Shown here piece after piece: positions 1 to 9,573 of a DNA stretch of 64,000 bases (positions are counted from its first letter, which is position 1; every line of letters starts with the position of its first letter). The notes beneath the pieces were generated by a model, which was not told the origin of the DNA, did not search any database, and saw only the letters and a program-made list of their open reading frames with translations. Source of the stretch: JAEMQF01 sp963850525 (GTDB lineage: Bacteria > Pseudomonadota > Gammaproteobacteria > Burkholderiales > Burkholderiaceae_C); assembly GCA_963850525.1 (NCBI GenBank), contig CAWKLQ010000008.1:1240001-1304000 (forward strand), in the 5' to 3' direction. A program made the translations under genes and the position numbers.

Positions 1-1066
1 CCGTTTTTGCCTGGAGCTTGGCGTCGCCCAGGCGCAGGTCGGTGCCGTCCATGCGGTTCAGCGCGCCACCGGCCTGGGAGCGCGCCGACGTCAAATGGCC
101 GAACACGGCGTCGATGTCGCGCAGGTCTTGCGACAGTCCCTGCTGGATTTGGCTGGCGCTGCGCAGCGGCGTGCGCAACGCAGCTGCGGCACGGTCGAGC
201 ACGTCGAACGCGCTCGCGCTGGGCGTAGAGGGCACGGCGTCGAACACATCGCCATCGGCCGGGCTGCCGTGCACGCGCAGGGCGATGCCGTCGATCTGAA
301 TCGGGCTGCCCGAGGCGTAGGGCACGCCACTCAATGCCGTCGGCGCGCCGTCTTTCAACACCGAATACGTCGTGACACCGGCGGCGACCGCAAATTGCAC
401 GCTGTAGGTCGAGCCCGTCAGGCTCGTCGGGTCGGTGACGCTGCCGGCGTCGATCCACGCCGCGCCGGTGCTCGTGATCGCACGCGTCTCGAAGACACCG
501 TTGCCGCTGGGTGCGGACAGCCAGATGCCCTGCCCGTCCATGCTCAGCACCAGGCCTGGCTCGCCGCCGGCGGCCAGCTCGCCGGGCGAGCCGCGAAACT
601 GCACGCCGCCGGGCGCGTCGATGAAGGGGATGGGGCTCGCGCCCTGGCCGCCGAACAGGGCGCGCCCGGCGCCGTCGGTGCTGTTCGCGAGCACGAGAAA
701 CTGGGCGCGGATCGATCTCAGCGAATCGCCCAGATTCGCGCGCTCGGCGTCGGAGTAGGACGCGTTGCCCGCGGCAAGAATCGCTTCGCGCGCCTGCTGC
801 AAGAGCTCAGCTGCGCTGCCCAGCGTGGACTCGGTGAGTTCCATGTTGGAGCGGCTCGCCTGAACCGCACGCAAATTCGCGTCGGTGCGCAATTCGCGCG
901 CCAGGGCGCGCTCGGCGCGCGCCGCGGCCGCCGGGTCGTCGCTCGCGCGATTGATGCGCTTGCCCGTCGTGAGCTGGTGTTGCGTCTCGCTCAGATCGCG
1001 CTGCCGGGCCATGAGCGAGTCTATCGTCGCGTCATAGAGGTGGGCGCTGGAAATGCGTGTCGTCAT
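1..1066 (-). CDS. flgL: Flagellar hook-associated protein 3 (hook-filament junction), partial
   Basis: The reading frame is open from the ATG at 1066 to the window edge, giving 355 codons; the C-terminus lies outside. It begins MTTRISSAHLYDATIDSLMA and continues with a flagellin-like coiled N-terminal helix (LSETQHQLTTGKRINRASDD), as in FlgL. FlgL joins the hook, through FlgK, to the flagellin filament outside the cell. It is the last gene seen of the flgB-to-flgL minus-strand series and follows flgK by 72 bp, a gap holding one dRS3-like palindrome. The identification rests on the N-terminal signature and gene order. Confidence 0.9.
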   Translation of the reverse strand, partial: MTTRISSAHLYDATIDSLMARQRDLSETQHQLTTGKRINRASDDPAAAARAERALARELRTDANLRAVQASRSNMELTESTLGSAAELLQQAREAILAAGNASYSDAERANLGDSLRSIRAQFLVLANSTDGAGRALFGGQGASPIPFIDAPGGVQFRGSPGELAAGGEPGLVLSMDGQGIWLSAPSGNGVFETRAITSTGAAWIDAGSVTDPTSLTGSTYSVQFAVAAGVTTYSVLKDGAPTALSGVPYASGSPIQIDGIALRVHGSPADGDVFDAVPSTPSASAFDVLDRAAAALRTPLRSASQIQQGLSQDLRDIDAVFGHLTSARSQAGGALNRMDGTDLRLGDAKLQAKT

Positions 1067-1075
1067 GGCGCACCC

Positions 1076-1102
1076 GTCACCCCGGCGCGAGCCGGGGTCC
1101 AC
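1076..1102. repeat. dRS3-like palindromic repeat, degenerate copy
   Basis: A palindrome with core CCCGGCGCGAGCCGGGG between flgK and flgL. It belongs to the family with consensus GTCATCCCGGCG-N2-4-CGCCGGGATCCAC seen about 17 times in the window. Confidence 0.7.
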
Positions 1103-1138
1103 TCTGTCGATTCATGGTTTGTCATCGCTTGCCTCCCT

Positions 1139-3118
1139 TCAGGCCCTGCCGGTGGCGAGCAGCGCGTCGAAGACGGTTTGCGCCACTTGCAGCAGCTTCG
1201 CTGCCGCCTGGTAACTCTGTTGATACTGGATCAGCCGCGCCGCCTCTTCGTCCAGATTCACGCCGGACACGTCGTCATTCGCTGCCTTGGCCGCGCTGCT
1301 CGCGCTGGCCGACATCTGCGCGCTCGTCTGCGCGCCCTGCACGCGCACCGCAACGTCGGTCATGGCATTCGCATAGGCATCGGTGAGGGTCGCGCCGGCC
1401 GACTGGGCGCTCGCGCCGACGAGCGACGCGCCGCGCAAGTCGACGAGGGCGCGCGCGTTGCCGTTGTTCGCTGCCGGGAACAGGGTCTTTTGCACCGTCA
1501 GGCTGTCGCCGCTCGCCGGCACGCCGGCGAGTTGCAGCTCCCAGCCATTCAGCAGAATCGGCACGCCGGGCTGCCACGTCGCCGAGCCGTTGCTCACCAC
1601 GGCGTTGGACGCGTCGCGCAGCTCCCAGTCGTAGTTGCCGGTCGCCGACGTGAACGTCAATGTCGCGCTCAGCGTCGGGTCCAGGCTCGTGCTCACGGCG
1701 CGCAATGATCCGACGCTTGTCGTGCCGGTGTTCGTGCCGGCAAGTGTTGCCGTGACCGGCGCCGCCGCGGCGATGCCGCGCGGATCGGCAAGCACGCGCT
1801 GCATGTGGCTCGCCGCCGTGCCCACCGGCTGCAGCAGGAATTTGTCGTTTGCCACCGGAGGCGGCCCGACGATGTCGATGCGAAAACCGTCGACCACGTC
1901 GCCCGCCGCGACGGTTTGCGTGAATCCATCGCTCGAGCGCGTCAGGAAATAGTCGCCCGTGCCTGCAGGGTCGGCGACCAGTTCATAGTCGCTCGCCTGC
2001 AAACGGCTGGCGTCGGTGATCGTGAGGCTGACGCTGGGTACGCGCACACCGTTGGTGTCGACGAATGAAGCCACGTCGATGCCGCCGGCTTTCGCATTCG
2101 CACTGCTCGGCGCGACGCGCAGCGCCCCGGTGCTGAAAATCGGCGCGCCCGCCGCAGGCGGTTGGCCCAGGCCCAGGCCCAAGGCCTGCTGCGCGTTCAC
2201 CGCTCCGGCGATCGCCTGCGCCATCTGGCCGAGTTGGTTGCGCGCGTCGGTGAGGTCGTCGTTCTGGAAGCGCAACAGTCCACCGATCTTGCCCGTGGCC
2301 ACCATCGGATTGGGCAGAGGAATCGTCTTGTTCCCCTCGATGAGCGCGACGCCGACTTTCGTCGAATCGAACGGATCGGCGGCAAGCGCCATCTTCGACG
2401 CCTGGTTGCCGAGCACGAGACGCAGGCCGCCGCCGATGAACACGCTCATCGAACCGTCGCTCGCGCCGACCGTCGTGACCTGAACGATCTCGCTGATCTT
2501 GCGAATCAGTTCGTCGCGCTGATCGAGCAAGTCGTTCGGCGGCTGGCGCAGGCCCAATGCGTTGCCGATTTGCTGGTTCAAGTCGGCAACGCCCTTGGCG
2601 AGCGTGTTCAACGCTCCGACTGCCATGCCCAGCTCCTGCACGACGCCGTTTTGCAGCTCCGCGATGTGCTCGCCCGCGGCGCTGAAGCGCTGCGCCAGCA
2701 CGTCGGCGTTGGACAACACGACCTGGCGCGCCGAGGGGTCCTGGGGGTTGTTCGCGACGTCGACAAAGGAGTTGAGGAATTGCGACGCCGCGAATCCGAG
2801 ACCCGCTTCGCCGGGCGCGAAGACGCTTTCCAGGCGCCTCAATTGGGCGGAGCGCATCGCGTCGCCCGCCGCCACGGCGGTGGCGACGTGCAGCTCGCGC
2901 GTCAGCAGGTCGCTGTGGGCGCGCGACACGGTGGCGATGTCCACGCCCTTGCCGAAAAAGCCGCCGCCGCTGAACTGGCTCGTCGCCGTCGTCAGCTCGA
3001 CGCTTTGGCGCGAGTAGCCCGGCGTGTTCGCATTCGCGATGTTATTGCCGGTCGTCTGCAGCGCCGCGTAGTTCGCGAACAGGGCACGTGCGCCGATCGA
3101 AATGAGTGCGGTGGACAT
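1139..3118 (-). CDS. flgK: Flagellar hook-associated protein 1
   Basis: The protein has 659 residues and starts MSTALISIGARALFANYAAL, followed by the rod/hook signature NNIANANTPGYSRQ near residue 30. The C-terminus carries the helical region LIQYQQSYQAAAKLLQVAQT typical of hook-associated proteins. FlgK is the first junction protein between hook and filament and is exported by the flagellar type III system, so no Sec signal is expected. Its length is close to the upper end for the family. It lies between flgJ and flgL, in the usual betaproteobacterial order. Confidence 0.95.
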   Translation of the reverse strand: MSTALISIGARALFANYAALQTTGNNIANANTPGYSRQSVELTTATSQFSGGGFFGKGVDIATVSRAHSDLLTRELHVATAVAAGDAMRSAQLRRLESVFAPGEAGLGFAASQFLNSFVDVANNPQDPSARQVVLSNADVLAQRFSAAGEHIAELQNGVVQELGMAVGALNTLAKGVADLNQQIGNALGLRQPPNDLLDQRDELIRKISEIVQVTTVGASDGSMSVFIGGGLRLVLGNQASKMALAADPFDSTKVGVALIEGNKTIPLPNPMVATGKIGGLLRFQNDDLTDARNQLGQMAQAIAGAVNAQQALGLGLGQPPAAGAPIFSTGALRVAPSSANAKAGGIDVASFVDTNGVRVPSVSLTITDASRLQASDYELVADPAGTGDYFLTRSSDGFTQTVAAGDVVDGFRIDIVGPPPVANDKFLLQPVGTAASHMQRVLADPRGIAAAAPVTATLAGTNTGTTSVGSLRAVSTSLDPTLSATLTFTSATGNYDWELRDASNAVVSNGSATWQPGVPILLNGWELQLAGVPASGDSLTVQKTLFPAANNGNARALVDLRGASLVGASAQSAGATLTDAYANAMTDVAVRVQGAQTSAQMSASASSAAKAANDDVSGVNLDEEAARLIQYQQSYQAAAKLLQVAQTVFDALLATGRA

Positions 3119-3143
3119 TCAGTTTCCCGAGAGCGGCCAATTT

Positions 3144-3170
3144 GTCATCCCGGCGTACGCCGGGATCCAC
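3144..3170. repeat. dRS3-like palindromic repeat
   Basis: A clean copy with core ATCCCGGCGTACGCCGGGAT, in the short gap between flgJ and flgK. Confidence 0.8.
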
Positions 3171-3198
3171 TGCGCTGAAGTCGTGCACACCATGGTGA

Positions 3199-4152
3199 TC
3201 ATCCCACTGCACGCTGCACGCGCAAGGTGGTGTTGATGGTGCGCGTCAGCTTGTCGGCGTAGTGCGGGTCGGTGGCGTAGCCGGCACGCTGCAGCTCCTG
3301 CGCAAAGCCTTGCGCCGAGCCGCTTTGTTCGAGCGCCCGGCGCGCTTGGAGGTAACGCGGGCTGTCGCCGATGAGCCTCGCGTAGTCCTTGAACGACTCG
3401 GCGTCCGACGCATACGCGCGGAACTTCGCTTTCACCTTGTGCGCCTGGCCGTCTGTCACTTCGGTGGTCGTGACTTCGGCGACGTCGCCCTTCCACCCCG
3501 CACCCGCCTTGATGCCGAACAGGTTGTGCGCACTGCGCCCGTCGGCGTGGCGGATCGGGTGTTGGCCCCAACCGGTTTCATGCGCGGCTTGCGCAAGCAT
3601 GAAGCTCGCTGGGACGCCGCCCGCCTGCTGCGCGTCGCGCGCCGCCTGGGCGTGCTGCTGCACGAAACCGATTTGCGTGGCCGACAAGTCCGGCAATGAA
3701 GGACTGTCATCCCGGCGCACGCCGGGATCCACTGCCATCGGCGAACGCTGGATCCCGACCCCATATCCAGTACCGGGCAACGCTTTCGTCGGGATGACGA
3801 CGTTGCTCGGCGTCGCGGGTTCGGAGTCTGGCGCGGCGACTCCCTCGGCCACCCCCATCTGCCGCTCCAAGTGCCGCGCAATCGCCTCGCTCAAGCCGCC
3901 GCGCAGGCCTGTCATCTGCTGCGCGAACTGGGTGTCGAGCATTTCCGTGCCGAGCTCGGTCGTCGAGTTGTCGAGCATGCCCGAGGACTGCGTCGCCTGC
4001 CGCATGCTTTTCATCAGTTCGCGCATGAACAGCGCCTCGAACTGTTTCGCCGCCTCCTTGATCGCCGCCTTCGGGTCGCGCGCGGCAGTTGCGCGCAGGG
4101 AATCAACGCCGTGCGTATCGGCCGCAAGCCCGGCACCAACGCTGAGCGTCAT
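3199..4152 (-). CDS. flgJ: Peptidoglycan hydrolase / rod-cap protein FlgJ
   Basis: The protein has 317 residues. The start at 4152 overlaps the flgI stop as TGATG, which is why the longer upstream frame was rejected. Residues 1 to about 110 are the rod-capping domain (KEAAKQFEALFMRELMKSMR). Residues from about 155 to the end are the glucosaminidase domain (SFMLAQAAHETGWGQHPIRH, FGIKAG), which opens the peptidoglycan layer for rod growth in the periplasm. The linker at about residues 118-150 is encoded by two dRS3-like palindromes read in frame (VDPGVRRDDS), so the domains are separated by repeat-derived sequence. Confidence 0.93.
   Translation of the reverse strand: MTLSVGAGLAADTHGVDSLRATAARDPKAAIKEAAKQFEALFMRELMKSMRQATQSSGMLDNSTTELGTEMLDTQFAQQMTGLRGGLSEAIARHLERQMGVAEGVAAPDSEPATPSNVVIPTKALPGTGYGVGIQRSPMAVDPGVRRDDSPSLPDLSATQIGFVQQHAQAARDAQQAGGVPASFMLAQAAHETGWGQHPIRHADGRSAHNLFGIKAGAGWKGDVAEVTTTEVTDGQAHKVKAKFRAYASDAESFKDYARLIGDSPRYLQARRALEQSGSAQGFAQELQRAGYATDPHYADKLTRTINTTLRVQRAVG
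3706..3800. repeat. Two dRS3-like palindromes inside flgJ
   Basis: One clean copy lies at 3706-3732. A second copy at about 3752-3800 is split: its left arm TGGATCCCGAC and right arm TTCGTCGGGATGAC are separated by about 20 extra bases. Both are translated as part of the FlgJ linker without breaking the frame. Confidence 0.75.
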
Positions 4153-5294
4153 CAGATCACCTCGAGTTCGGCATTGAGCGCGCCGGCCGACTTCATGGCC
4201 TGCAGGATCGCCAGCAGATCCTGCGGCGTCGCGCCGAGCGCGTTGAGCGCTTTCACGACCTCGGAGAGTTTGGTTCCCGCGGGCAGCTGGATCAGCGTGC
4301 CGGGCTCCTGCTTGATCGAGATATCGGCCTTCTCGCGCACCACGGTTTGCCCGGCGGACAGCGGACCCGGCTGGCTCACGACCGGCGTCGAGTTGATCGT
4401 CACCGACAGGCTGCCGTGCGCGACCGCACACGCCGACAGCGTGACCGAGCCGTTCATCACGACCGAGCCGGTGCGTGCATTGACGACGATGCGCGCTGCC
4501 GGCGCGGCGCGTTCGATGTCGAGGTTTTCGATGTCGGCCATGAACGCGACGCGCGCATCAGGCGTGCTCGGCATGCGCACGCGAACGACGCGTCCGTCCA
4601 CCGCCTGCGCCAGGCCCTCACCCATGCGCTTGTTGATGGCGCGTGCGACTTCGCGCGCTGTGTTGAAGTCGTTCGAGTTCAGGTCGAGCTGCATGAATTC
4701 GTTCTGGTGCAGCGGCGTGGGCACGCTGCGCTCGACGGTCGCGCCGTCGGGGATGCGCCCGGCGCTCAGGTGATTGATCTGCACCTTGGAGCCGCCCGCC
4801 GCAGCGCCCGCGCCGCCGACGATCAGGCTGCCTTGCGCCATCGCGTAAATTTGCCCGTCGGCGCCTTTCAGCGGCGTGGCGATGAGCATGCCGCCGCGCA
4901 GGCTCTTTGCGTTGGCGAGCGAGGACACGTTGACGTCGATCACCTGCCCCGGCTGGGCAAACGCCGGCAGCTGTGCCGTCACCATGACGGCGGCGACGTT
5001 CTTGATCTGCATGCTCGTTCCCGGCGGCACGGTCACGCCCATCTGCTGCAACAAAGCGTTGATGCTTTGCGTCGTGAACGGCGCCGACGTCGTCTGGTCG
5101 CCCGTGCCGTCCAGCCCCACCACCAGGCCGTAGCCCGACAAAGAGTTGCTGCGCACGCCCTGCACCGAAGCCAGCTCCTTGAGGCGCGCCGACTGCGCCG
5201 CAGGCGGCCACCACAGCGCCGCCAACGCGGCAAACCACGCCAGCGCGATCAGCAGACGCAAGAGCCTTTCGCTGGTCCACATGGTGGTGCTCAT
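4152..5294 (-). CDS. flgI: Flagellar P-ring protein
   Basis: The protein has 380 residues. A hydrophobic N-terminal signal sequence (LLRLLIALAWFAALAALWW) ends near AAQSA, followed by the mature FlgI start ARLKELASVQGVRSNSLSGY and GLVVGLDGTGDQT. FlgI forms the periplasmic P ring around the rod after Sec export. The start at 5294 overlaps the flgH stop (TGATG); an in-frame ATG at 5282 is an alternative. The stop overlaps flgJ in the same way, so these genes are probably translationally coupled. Confidence 0.95.
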   Translation of the reverse strand: MSTTMWTSERLLRLLIALAWFAALAALWWPPAAQSARLKELASVQGVRSNSLSGYGLVVGLDGTGDQTTSAPFTTQSINALLQQMGVTVPPGTSMQIKNVAAVMVTAQLPAFAQPGQVIDVNVSSLANAKSLRGGMLIATPLKGADGQIYAMAQGSLIVGGAGAAAGGSKVQINHLSAGRIPDGATVERSVPTPLHQNEFMQLDLNSNDFNTAREVARAINKRMGEGLAQAVDGRVVRVRMPSTPDARVAFMADIENLDIERAAPAARIVVNARTGSVVMNGSVTLSACAVAHGSLSVTINSTPVVSQPGPLSAGQTVVREKADISIKQEPGTLIQLPAGTKLSEVVKALNALGATPQDLLAILQAMKSAGALNAELEVI

Positions 5295-5963
5295 CAGATT
5301 GGCAATACGTTGAGGAAGAATCGGCTCAGCCAGCCCATGCCTTGCGCTTCGTCCTGGGCGCCGCGGCCGCGGTGTTCGATGCGCACATTGGCGATGAGCG
5401 CCGAGGCGACGGAGTTGCCCGGCTGGATCGCGCGCGGGTCCACCTGGCCCGAGAAGCGCAACACGTCGACGTTGTGGTTCACGCCGATCTGCTTCTCGCC
5501 GGCGATCAGCAAATGCCCGTTGGGCAGAACCTCCAGCACGGTGGCGGTGATGGTTCCGGAAAAATCGTTCGTGTTTTCGGTGCTGCCCTTGCCGGCGAAG
5601 CTGTTGCGTCGAGGCCCCGCTCACGCTCGCGCGACCGAACGAGTTCGGGTTGAAGAACGGCAGCGCCGTGATTCCCGCCCCCACCTGGCCGGTTTTGTCG
5701 ATCGAACTCGTGCTCTTCTGACTCGCGCTCACTTTCTCGACGATTTGCACCGTCAGCGTGTCGCCGATCAGGCGCGCGCGATGGTCTTCGAACAGCGGTC
5801 GGTAGTGCGAGGCCTGGAAGATCGACCCGTTGTTCACGACCGGCTGCGCAATCGGCTGCGGGCGCATCGACGTCGGCAAGGCCAGGTCCACGGGCGGGCG
5901 CGGGTTGAGCGTGTCGCATCCCGCCAGGACCAGCACGAGGCTGAAGGCCAGGACTCTCGTCAC
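5294..5963 (-). pseudogene. flgH: Flagellar L-ring lipoprotein FlgH, frameshifted
   Basis: The gene starts with GTG at 5963, overlapping the flgG stop by four bases (GTGA). The product begins with a lipoprotein signal, VLAFSLVLVLAGCDTL, whose lipobox is LAGC. FlgH forms the outer-membrane L ring. The frame is correct as far as FGRASVSGAS, then slips at about 5600-5612. It resumes in another frame as NSFAGKGSTENTNDFSGTIT and runs to the FlgH C-terminus, GWLSRFFLNVLPI. The total length is 3n+1, so one extra base explains it. A sequencing error or a recent mutation would look the same. Confidence 0.85.
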
Positions 5964-6742
5964 AGCTGCCCCAGCTTGGCAAGCATCTGGTCCGCCGTCT
6001 GGATCGCCTTCGAATTCAGTTCGTAGGCGCGTTGCGTCTGGATCATCGCGACGAGTTCTTCGACGACGTTGACGTTGGACGTCTCCACCGCCCCCTGTTG
6101 CAGCGCACCCAGTCCGTTTTGCCCCGGCACGCCCGTGTTCGGCGCGCCCGATGCAGCAGTCTCGGCGAACAGGTTCTGCCCCTTGGGCTCCAGGCCCGCC
6201 GGATTGACGAAGTTGGCGAGCGGGATTTGCCCGATGACTTGGGGCGTGACCTGGCCCGGAAGGCTCGCTGTGATCGTGCCGTCGGCGGCGACCGTCACGC
6301 TCTGCGCATTGGCCGGGATCGTGATGCCGGGCTGCACCGTGAAGCCGTTGTTCGTGACGAGCTGACCCTGCGCGTTCACCTGGAACGAGCCGTCGCGCGT
6401 GTAGCCGGTCGTGCCATCGGGCATTTGCACTTCGAAGAAGCCGTTGCCGCGAATCGCGATGTCCAGCGGGTTCGCGGTCTGCTGCAAATTGCCCTGGCCG
6501 AAATTGCGCGACGTCGCCACCGCCCGCGTGCCCAAGCCCACTTGCAGGCCGGTGGGCAAAGTTGTCTGCTCGGAGCTGTTCGCCCCGGCCTGGCGCAGGT
6601 TCTGGTACATCAGGTCTTCGAACACGGCGTGGGAGCGCTTGAAGCCGTTCGTGCCAACGTTGGCCAGGTTGTGCGTGATCGTGTCCAGCTGGGTCTGCTG
6701 GGCCTCCATGCCGGTCTTGGCAATCCACAGGGAACGCATCAT
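5960..6742 (-). CDS. flgG: Flagellar distal rod protein
   Basis: The protein has 260 residues and starts MMRSLWIAKTGMEAQQTQLD, with the rod signature HNLANVGTNGFKRSHAVFED. The C-terminal signature NVNVVEELVAMIQTQRAYEL is also present. FlgG builds the distal rod that crosses the outer membrane rings. Its stop overlaps the flgH GTG start. Length and both motifs are normal for the family. Confidence 0.97.
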   Translation of the reverse strand: MMRSLWIAKTGMEAQQTQLDTITHNLANVGTNGFKRSHAVFEDLMYQNLRQAGANSSEQTTLPTGLQVGLGTRAVATSRNFGQGNLQQTANPLDIAIRGNGFFEVQMPDGTTGYTRDGSFQVNAQGQLVTNNGFTVQPGITIPANAQSVTVAADGTITASLPGQVTPQVIGQIPLANFVNPAGLEPKGQNLFAETAASGAPNTGVPGQNGLGALQQGAVETSNVNVVEELVAMIQTQRAYELNSKAIQTADQMLAKLGQL

Positions 6743-6760
6743 GGTCAGTGCTCCTTACTT

Positions 6761-7486
6761 TCAACTCATCGTCAACAACTTGGCGGCCGAATTCGCGTCG
6801 GCCTGGGCGGTCTGGAGCAATTTCATCTGCGTCTCGAACTGGCGTGCCGCGCCGATCATCGCGACCATCGCCTCGACCGGGTTCACGTTCGAACCCTCGA
6901 GCGCGCCGTCTTGCAAGCGCGCCGTCGCGTCTGCCGACAAGTCGCCTTCCTCGGCGCGAAACAGGCCGTCTTCGCCGCGTTGCAGCGGCGCTTCGGGGGT
7001 CACGAGTTTGAGCCGGCCCACCGACGTGCTCACGCCGGCGGCCGAACGCGCGCTCACCGTGCCGTCGGCGGCGATGCTGATCAGGCTGTTCGCCGGCACC
7101 TGGATCGGCCCGCCGTCGCCGAGCGCCGGCAAGCCGCCGCGCGTCGTGAGCGTGCCGTCGGCCGAAATATCGAGAGAGCCGCCCCGCGTGTAGGCCTCGG
7201 TGCCGTCGAGCGCCTGCACCGTGAGCCATGCATTGCCACGCAGTGCCACGTCGAGGTTGCGCCCGGTGGCGGTCACGACGCCGGGTGTCGCGTCGTAGCC
7301 GGGAGTCGATTCGAGCGTGAAGACGCGCGTGCTCGCGCCGTTGCCTTGCACCGGCACCGAGCGAAAGCCGCTGAGTTCGGCGCGAAATCCCGGCGTGGCC
7401 ACGTTCGCCAGGTTGTTCGCCAGCACTTCCTGGCGCTGCATGGTCGCTTTCGCGCCCGACATCGACAGGTAAATCATGCGGTCCAT
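6761..7486 (-). CDS. flgF: Flagellar proximal rod protein FlgF
   Basis: The protein has 241 residues, MDRMIYLSMSGAKATMQRQE followed by LANNLANVATPGFRAELSGF, the N-terminal rod motif. The C-terminal motif is SNVNPVEAMVAMIGAARQFE. FlgF is one of the rod subunits and is exported by the flagellar secretion apparatus. It sits 18 bp upstream of flgG in the order expected for flgF-flgG. Confidence 0.96.
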   Translation of the reverse strand: MDRMIYLSMSGAKATMQRQEVLANNLANVATPGFRAELSGFRSVPVQGNGASTRVFTLESTPGYDATPGVVTATGRNLDVALRGNAWLTVQALDGTEAYTRGGSLDISADGTLTTRGGLPALGDGGPIQVPANSLISIAADGTVSARSAAGVSTSVGRLKLVTPEAPLQRGEDGLFRAEEGDLSADATARLQDGALEGSNVNPVEAMVAMIGAARQFETQMKLLQTAQADANSAAKLLTMS

Positions 7487-7569
7487 GCGAGCTTCCTTCG
7501 ACGTTGCCTCTTACCCTGGACTCGTCACCCCTGCGCTCGCCGCTTGCGCGAGGGGCCTCCATCCAGCGT

Positions 7570-8836
7570 TCACCGCAAGTTGACGAGCGTCTGCAGAATC
7601 TGGTCCTGCGTCTTGATCGTCTGCGCGTTCGCCTGGTAGATGCGCTGCGCCGTGATCATGTTCACCAGTTCGGCAGTCAGGTCGACGTTGGACTCCTCCA
7701 GCGCGCCGGCTTGCAGCACGCCCAGCGTGCCGCTGCCCGGAACGCCGGCGACCGGGTCGCCCGAGGAAAAGGTGCGCGACCAGGTGGTGCCGCCGTTGGG
7801 CTGCAGGCCTTGCGGGTTGCGGAAGGTCGCCAGTTCGACTTGGCCCGCCGGCTTGGACTGTCCGTTCGAATATTCGGCCATGACGATGCCGTTGCCTTCG
7901 ACGTGCACGCCCACGAGTTGCCCTGCGGCATAACCGTCCTGGCTGAGCGCCTGCCACCGAGAAGCTCGAGCCGAATTGGGTCGCGCCGCTCAGGTCCAAC
8001 GCGACGCCGGTGATCGGTTCGGTTGCGGCGCCGGCGAGATTCGTGCTCGCCGGGATGTCGAGCAGCACCGGGCCGACCGGAATCGTCGGCGCGCTGCCGT
8101 TCGTCGGGAACGTGATCGTCGTCGTGACCGTCGGGTTGCCCGTGCCGTCGTCGACCAGCGGCGTGCCGTTGGCGGTGACGTAGACGTTCCAGTTGTCGGT
8201 GGCGGTCTTCTGGAAGTAGTACGTGAGGGCGACGTCCTGGCCTTTCGCGTCGTACACCGTCATCGTCGTCGCACTGTTATATGTCGCCGGGTCGCTGGTG
8301 TTGATGTTCGGCGCCGCCGCGGCGGCGGGAACGGCCAAGCGTGCGTCGAGGTTGAACTCGAGTTGCATTTGAGTCGTGGCGCTGGGCACGAGGCCCGAGA
8401 CCGGCATCTGCAAACCGGTGGGCTGGCCCGGCAGGATGACGCCCGCGGAGTCGGCCTGGTAGCCCTGCAGCTTGAGTCCCAGGTTGCTCACGATGAAACC
8501 GTCGCGATCGACCTTGAACTGGCCGTTGCGCCCGTACACGATCACGCCACTGGGCTGGGCGAGCTGGAAAAACCCTTTGCCGTTGATCGCCAGGTCCAGC
8601 GGATTTTCCGTGGTCGTGACGTTGCCTTGGGTGAACTGCTGCGCCACCGTCGACAGGTTCACGCCGATGCCGATGGCGCTGACGCCCGTGCCGCTCAAGG
8701 CGTTCGCGTACAGGTCGACGAATTCAGCGCGCGACGCCTTGGCGCCGAAAGTGTTGGCGTTGGCGATGTTGTTGCCGATCACCTCGAGGTTCTTGCTCGA
8801 AGCGTTCAGACCGGACAGACCTTGCTGGAAGCTCAT
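7570..8836 (-). pseudogene. flgE: Flagellar hook protein FlgE, frameshifted
   Basis: The product starts MSFQQGLSGLNASSKNLEVI, then GNNIANANTFGAKASRAEFV, as in hook proteins. The frame is correct to QFGSSFSVAG, then slips at about 7945-7958. It continues in a second frame as ALSQDGYAAGQLVGVHVEGN to the normal C-terminus (ESNVDLTAELVNMITAQRIY). The span is 3n+1 long, so a single added base restores about 421 residues. The break falls at the start of the C-terminal core motif; if real, it would abolish the hook and motility. Confidence 0.88.
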
Positions 8837-8898
8837 GGGATTTCCTTGGATTGAAGACGAGAGTCGGTTGGAGAAGTTGCGGGTGAAAGTTCAGGGGC

Positions 8899-9552
8899 TC
8901 AGTTGAAGGCCTTGATGTCGGCGTAGGCCACCGGCCCGTTGTTCGCGAGCTCCAGGGTCAAGGTGTTGCCGCTCGCGCTCACCGCCGTGACGGTGTCGCG
9001 CATCAGCGGCGTCGTCGCCAGCGCTGTCGCGCCGTTCGTCGCGCTCACGCGAAAGCGCGTGCCGGCGTCCTCCAGCACGCCTTTGGCGGGCCAGTTGAAG
9101 CTGTGCCGCCCGGCGCCCTGCGCACCGAGCGCCAGGCTGTCGATCACCATGCCCGCGCCGTTCAGGACTTCGACTTTGACGTTGTCGGCGGCCGAGCCCA
9201 GCTCAAAGCCGCCCTGGCCCACGTCGTCGGCGATCGACATCCGGTTGCCCGGAACGACGACGTCGCGCCCGACCAGCGCCGCGCCTTGCAGCGCCTGCAT
9301 CTGCAAGAACTGATCCGACAGCCCCTGTACCGACAGGTTGAGCTTTTCGATGCCGCTGACGGTGTTGATCTGCGCCATCTGGCTCGTCACCTGGGCGTTG
9401 TCCATCGGGTTCAACGGGTCCTGGTTCTGCATCTGCGTGATGAGCAGCTTGAGAAAACGGTCCGCGCTCGCTTGCACGTCTTTTGCCGCTTTGGCGGCGG
9501 CGTCGAGCGGCTTGGTTTCACCGAGGAAACTGGAAACGGGTGCAGTGGCCAT
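8899..9552 (-). CDS. flgD: Flagellar hook-cap scaffold protein FlgD
   Basis: The protein has 217 residues. The conserved N-terminal segment FLKLLITQMQNQDPLNPMDN is followed by QVTSQMAQINTVSGIEKLN, the FlgD signature. The C-terminal half (about residues 100-217) is the Ig/FlgD Tudor-like region. FlgD caps the growing hook and is discarded when the hook is complete. It lies between flgC and flgE as in most proteobacteria. Confidence 0.95.
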   Translation of the reverse strand: MATAPVSSFLGETKPLDAAAKAAKDVQASADRFLKLLITQMQNQDPLNPMDNAQVTSQMAQINTVSGIEKLNLSVQGLSDQFLQMQALQGAALVGRDVVVPGNRMSIADDVGQGGFELGSAADNVKVEVLNGAGMVIDSLALGAQGAGRHSFNWPAKGVLEDAGTRFRVSATNGATALATTPLMRDTVTAVSASGNTLTLELANNGPVAYADIKAFN

Positions 9553-9573
9553 GGAGTTGCCTTGGTTTGCGGG

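Noticed and set aside
95..1708. Open frame of 537 codons on the plus strand
   Set aside because: It is antisense to flgL and flgK, is rich in Arg/Ala/His, and shows no family signature. It arises from high GC at third codon positions.
4152..7562. Open frame of 1136 codons on the minus strand
   Set aside because: It joins flgI and part of flgH to out-of-frame readings of flgF and flgG. The true genes and their TGATG or GTGA overlaps are clear.
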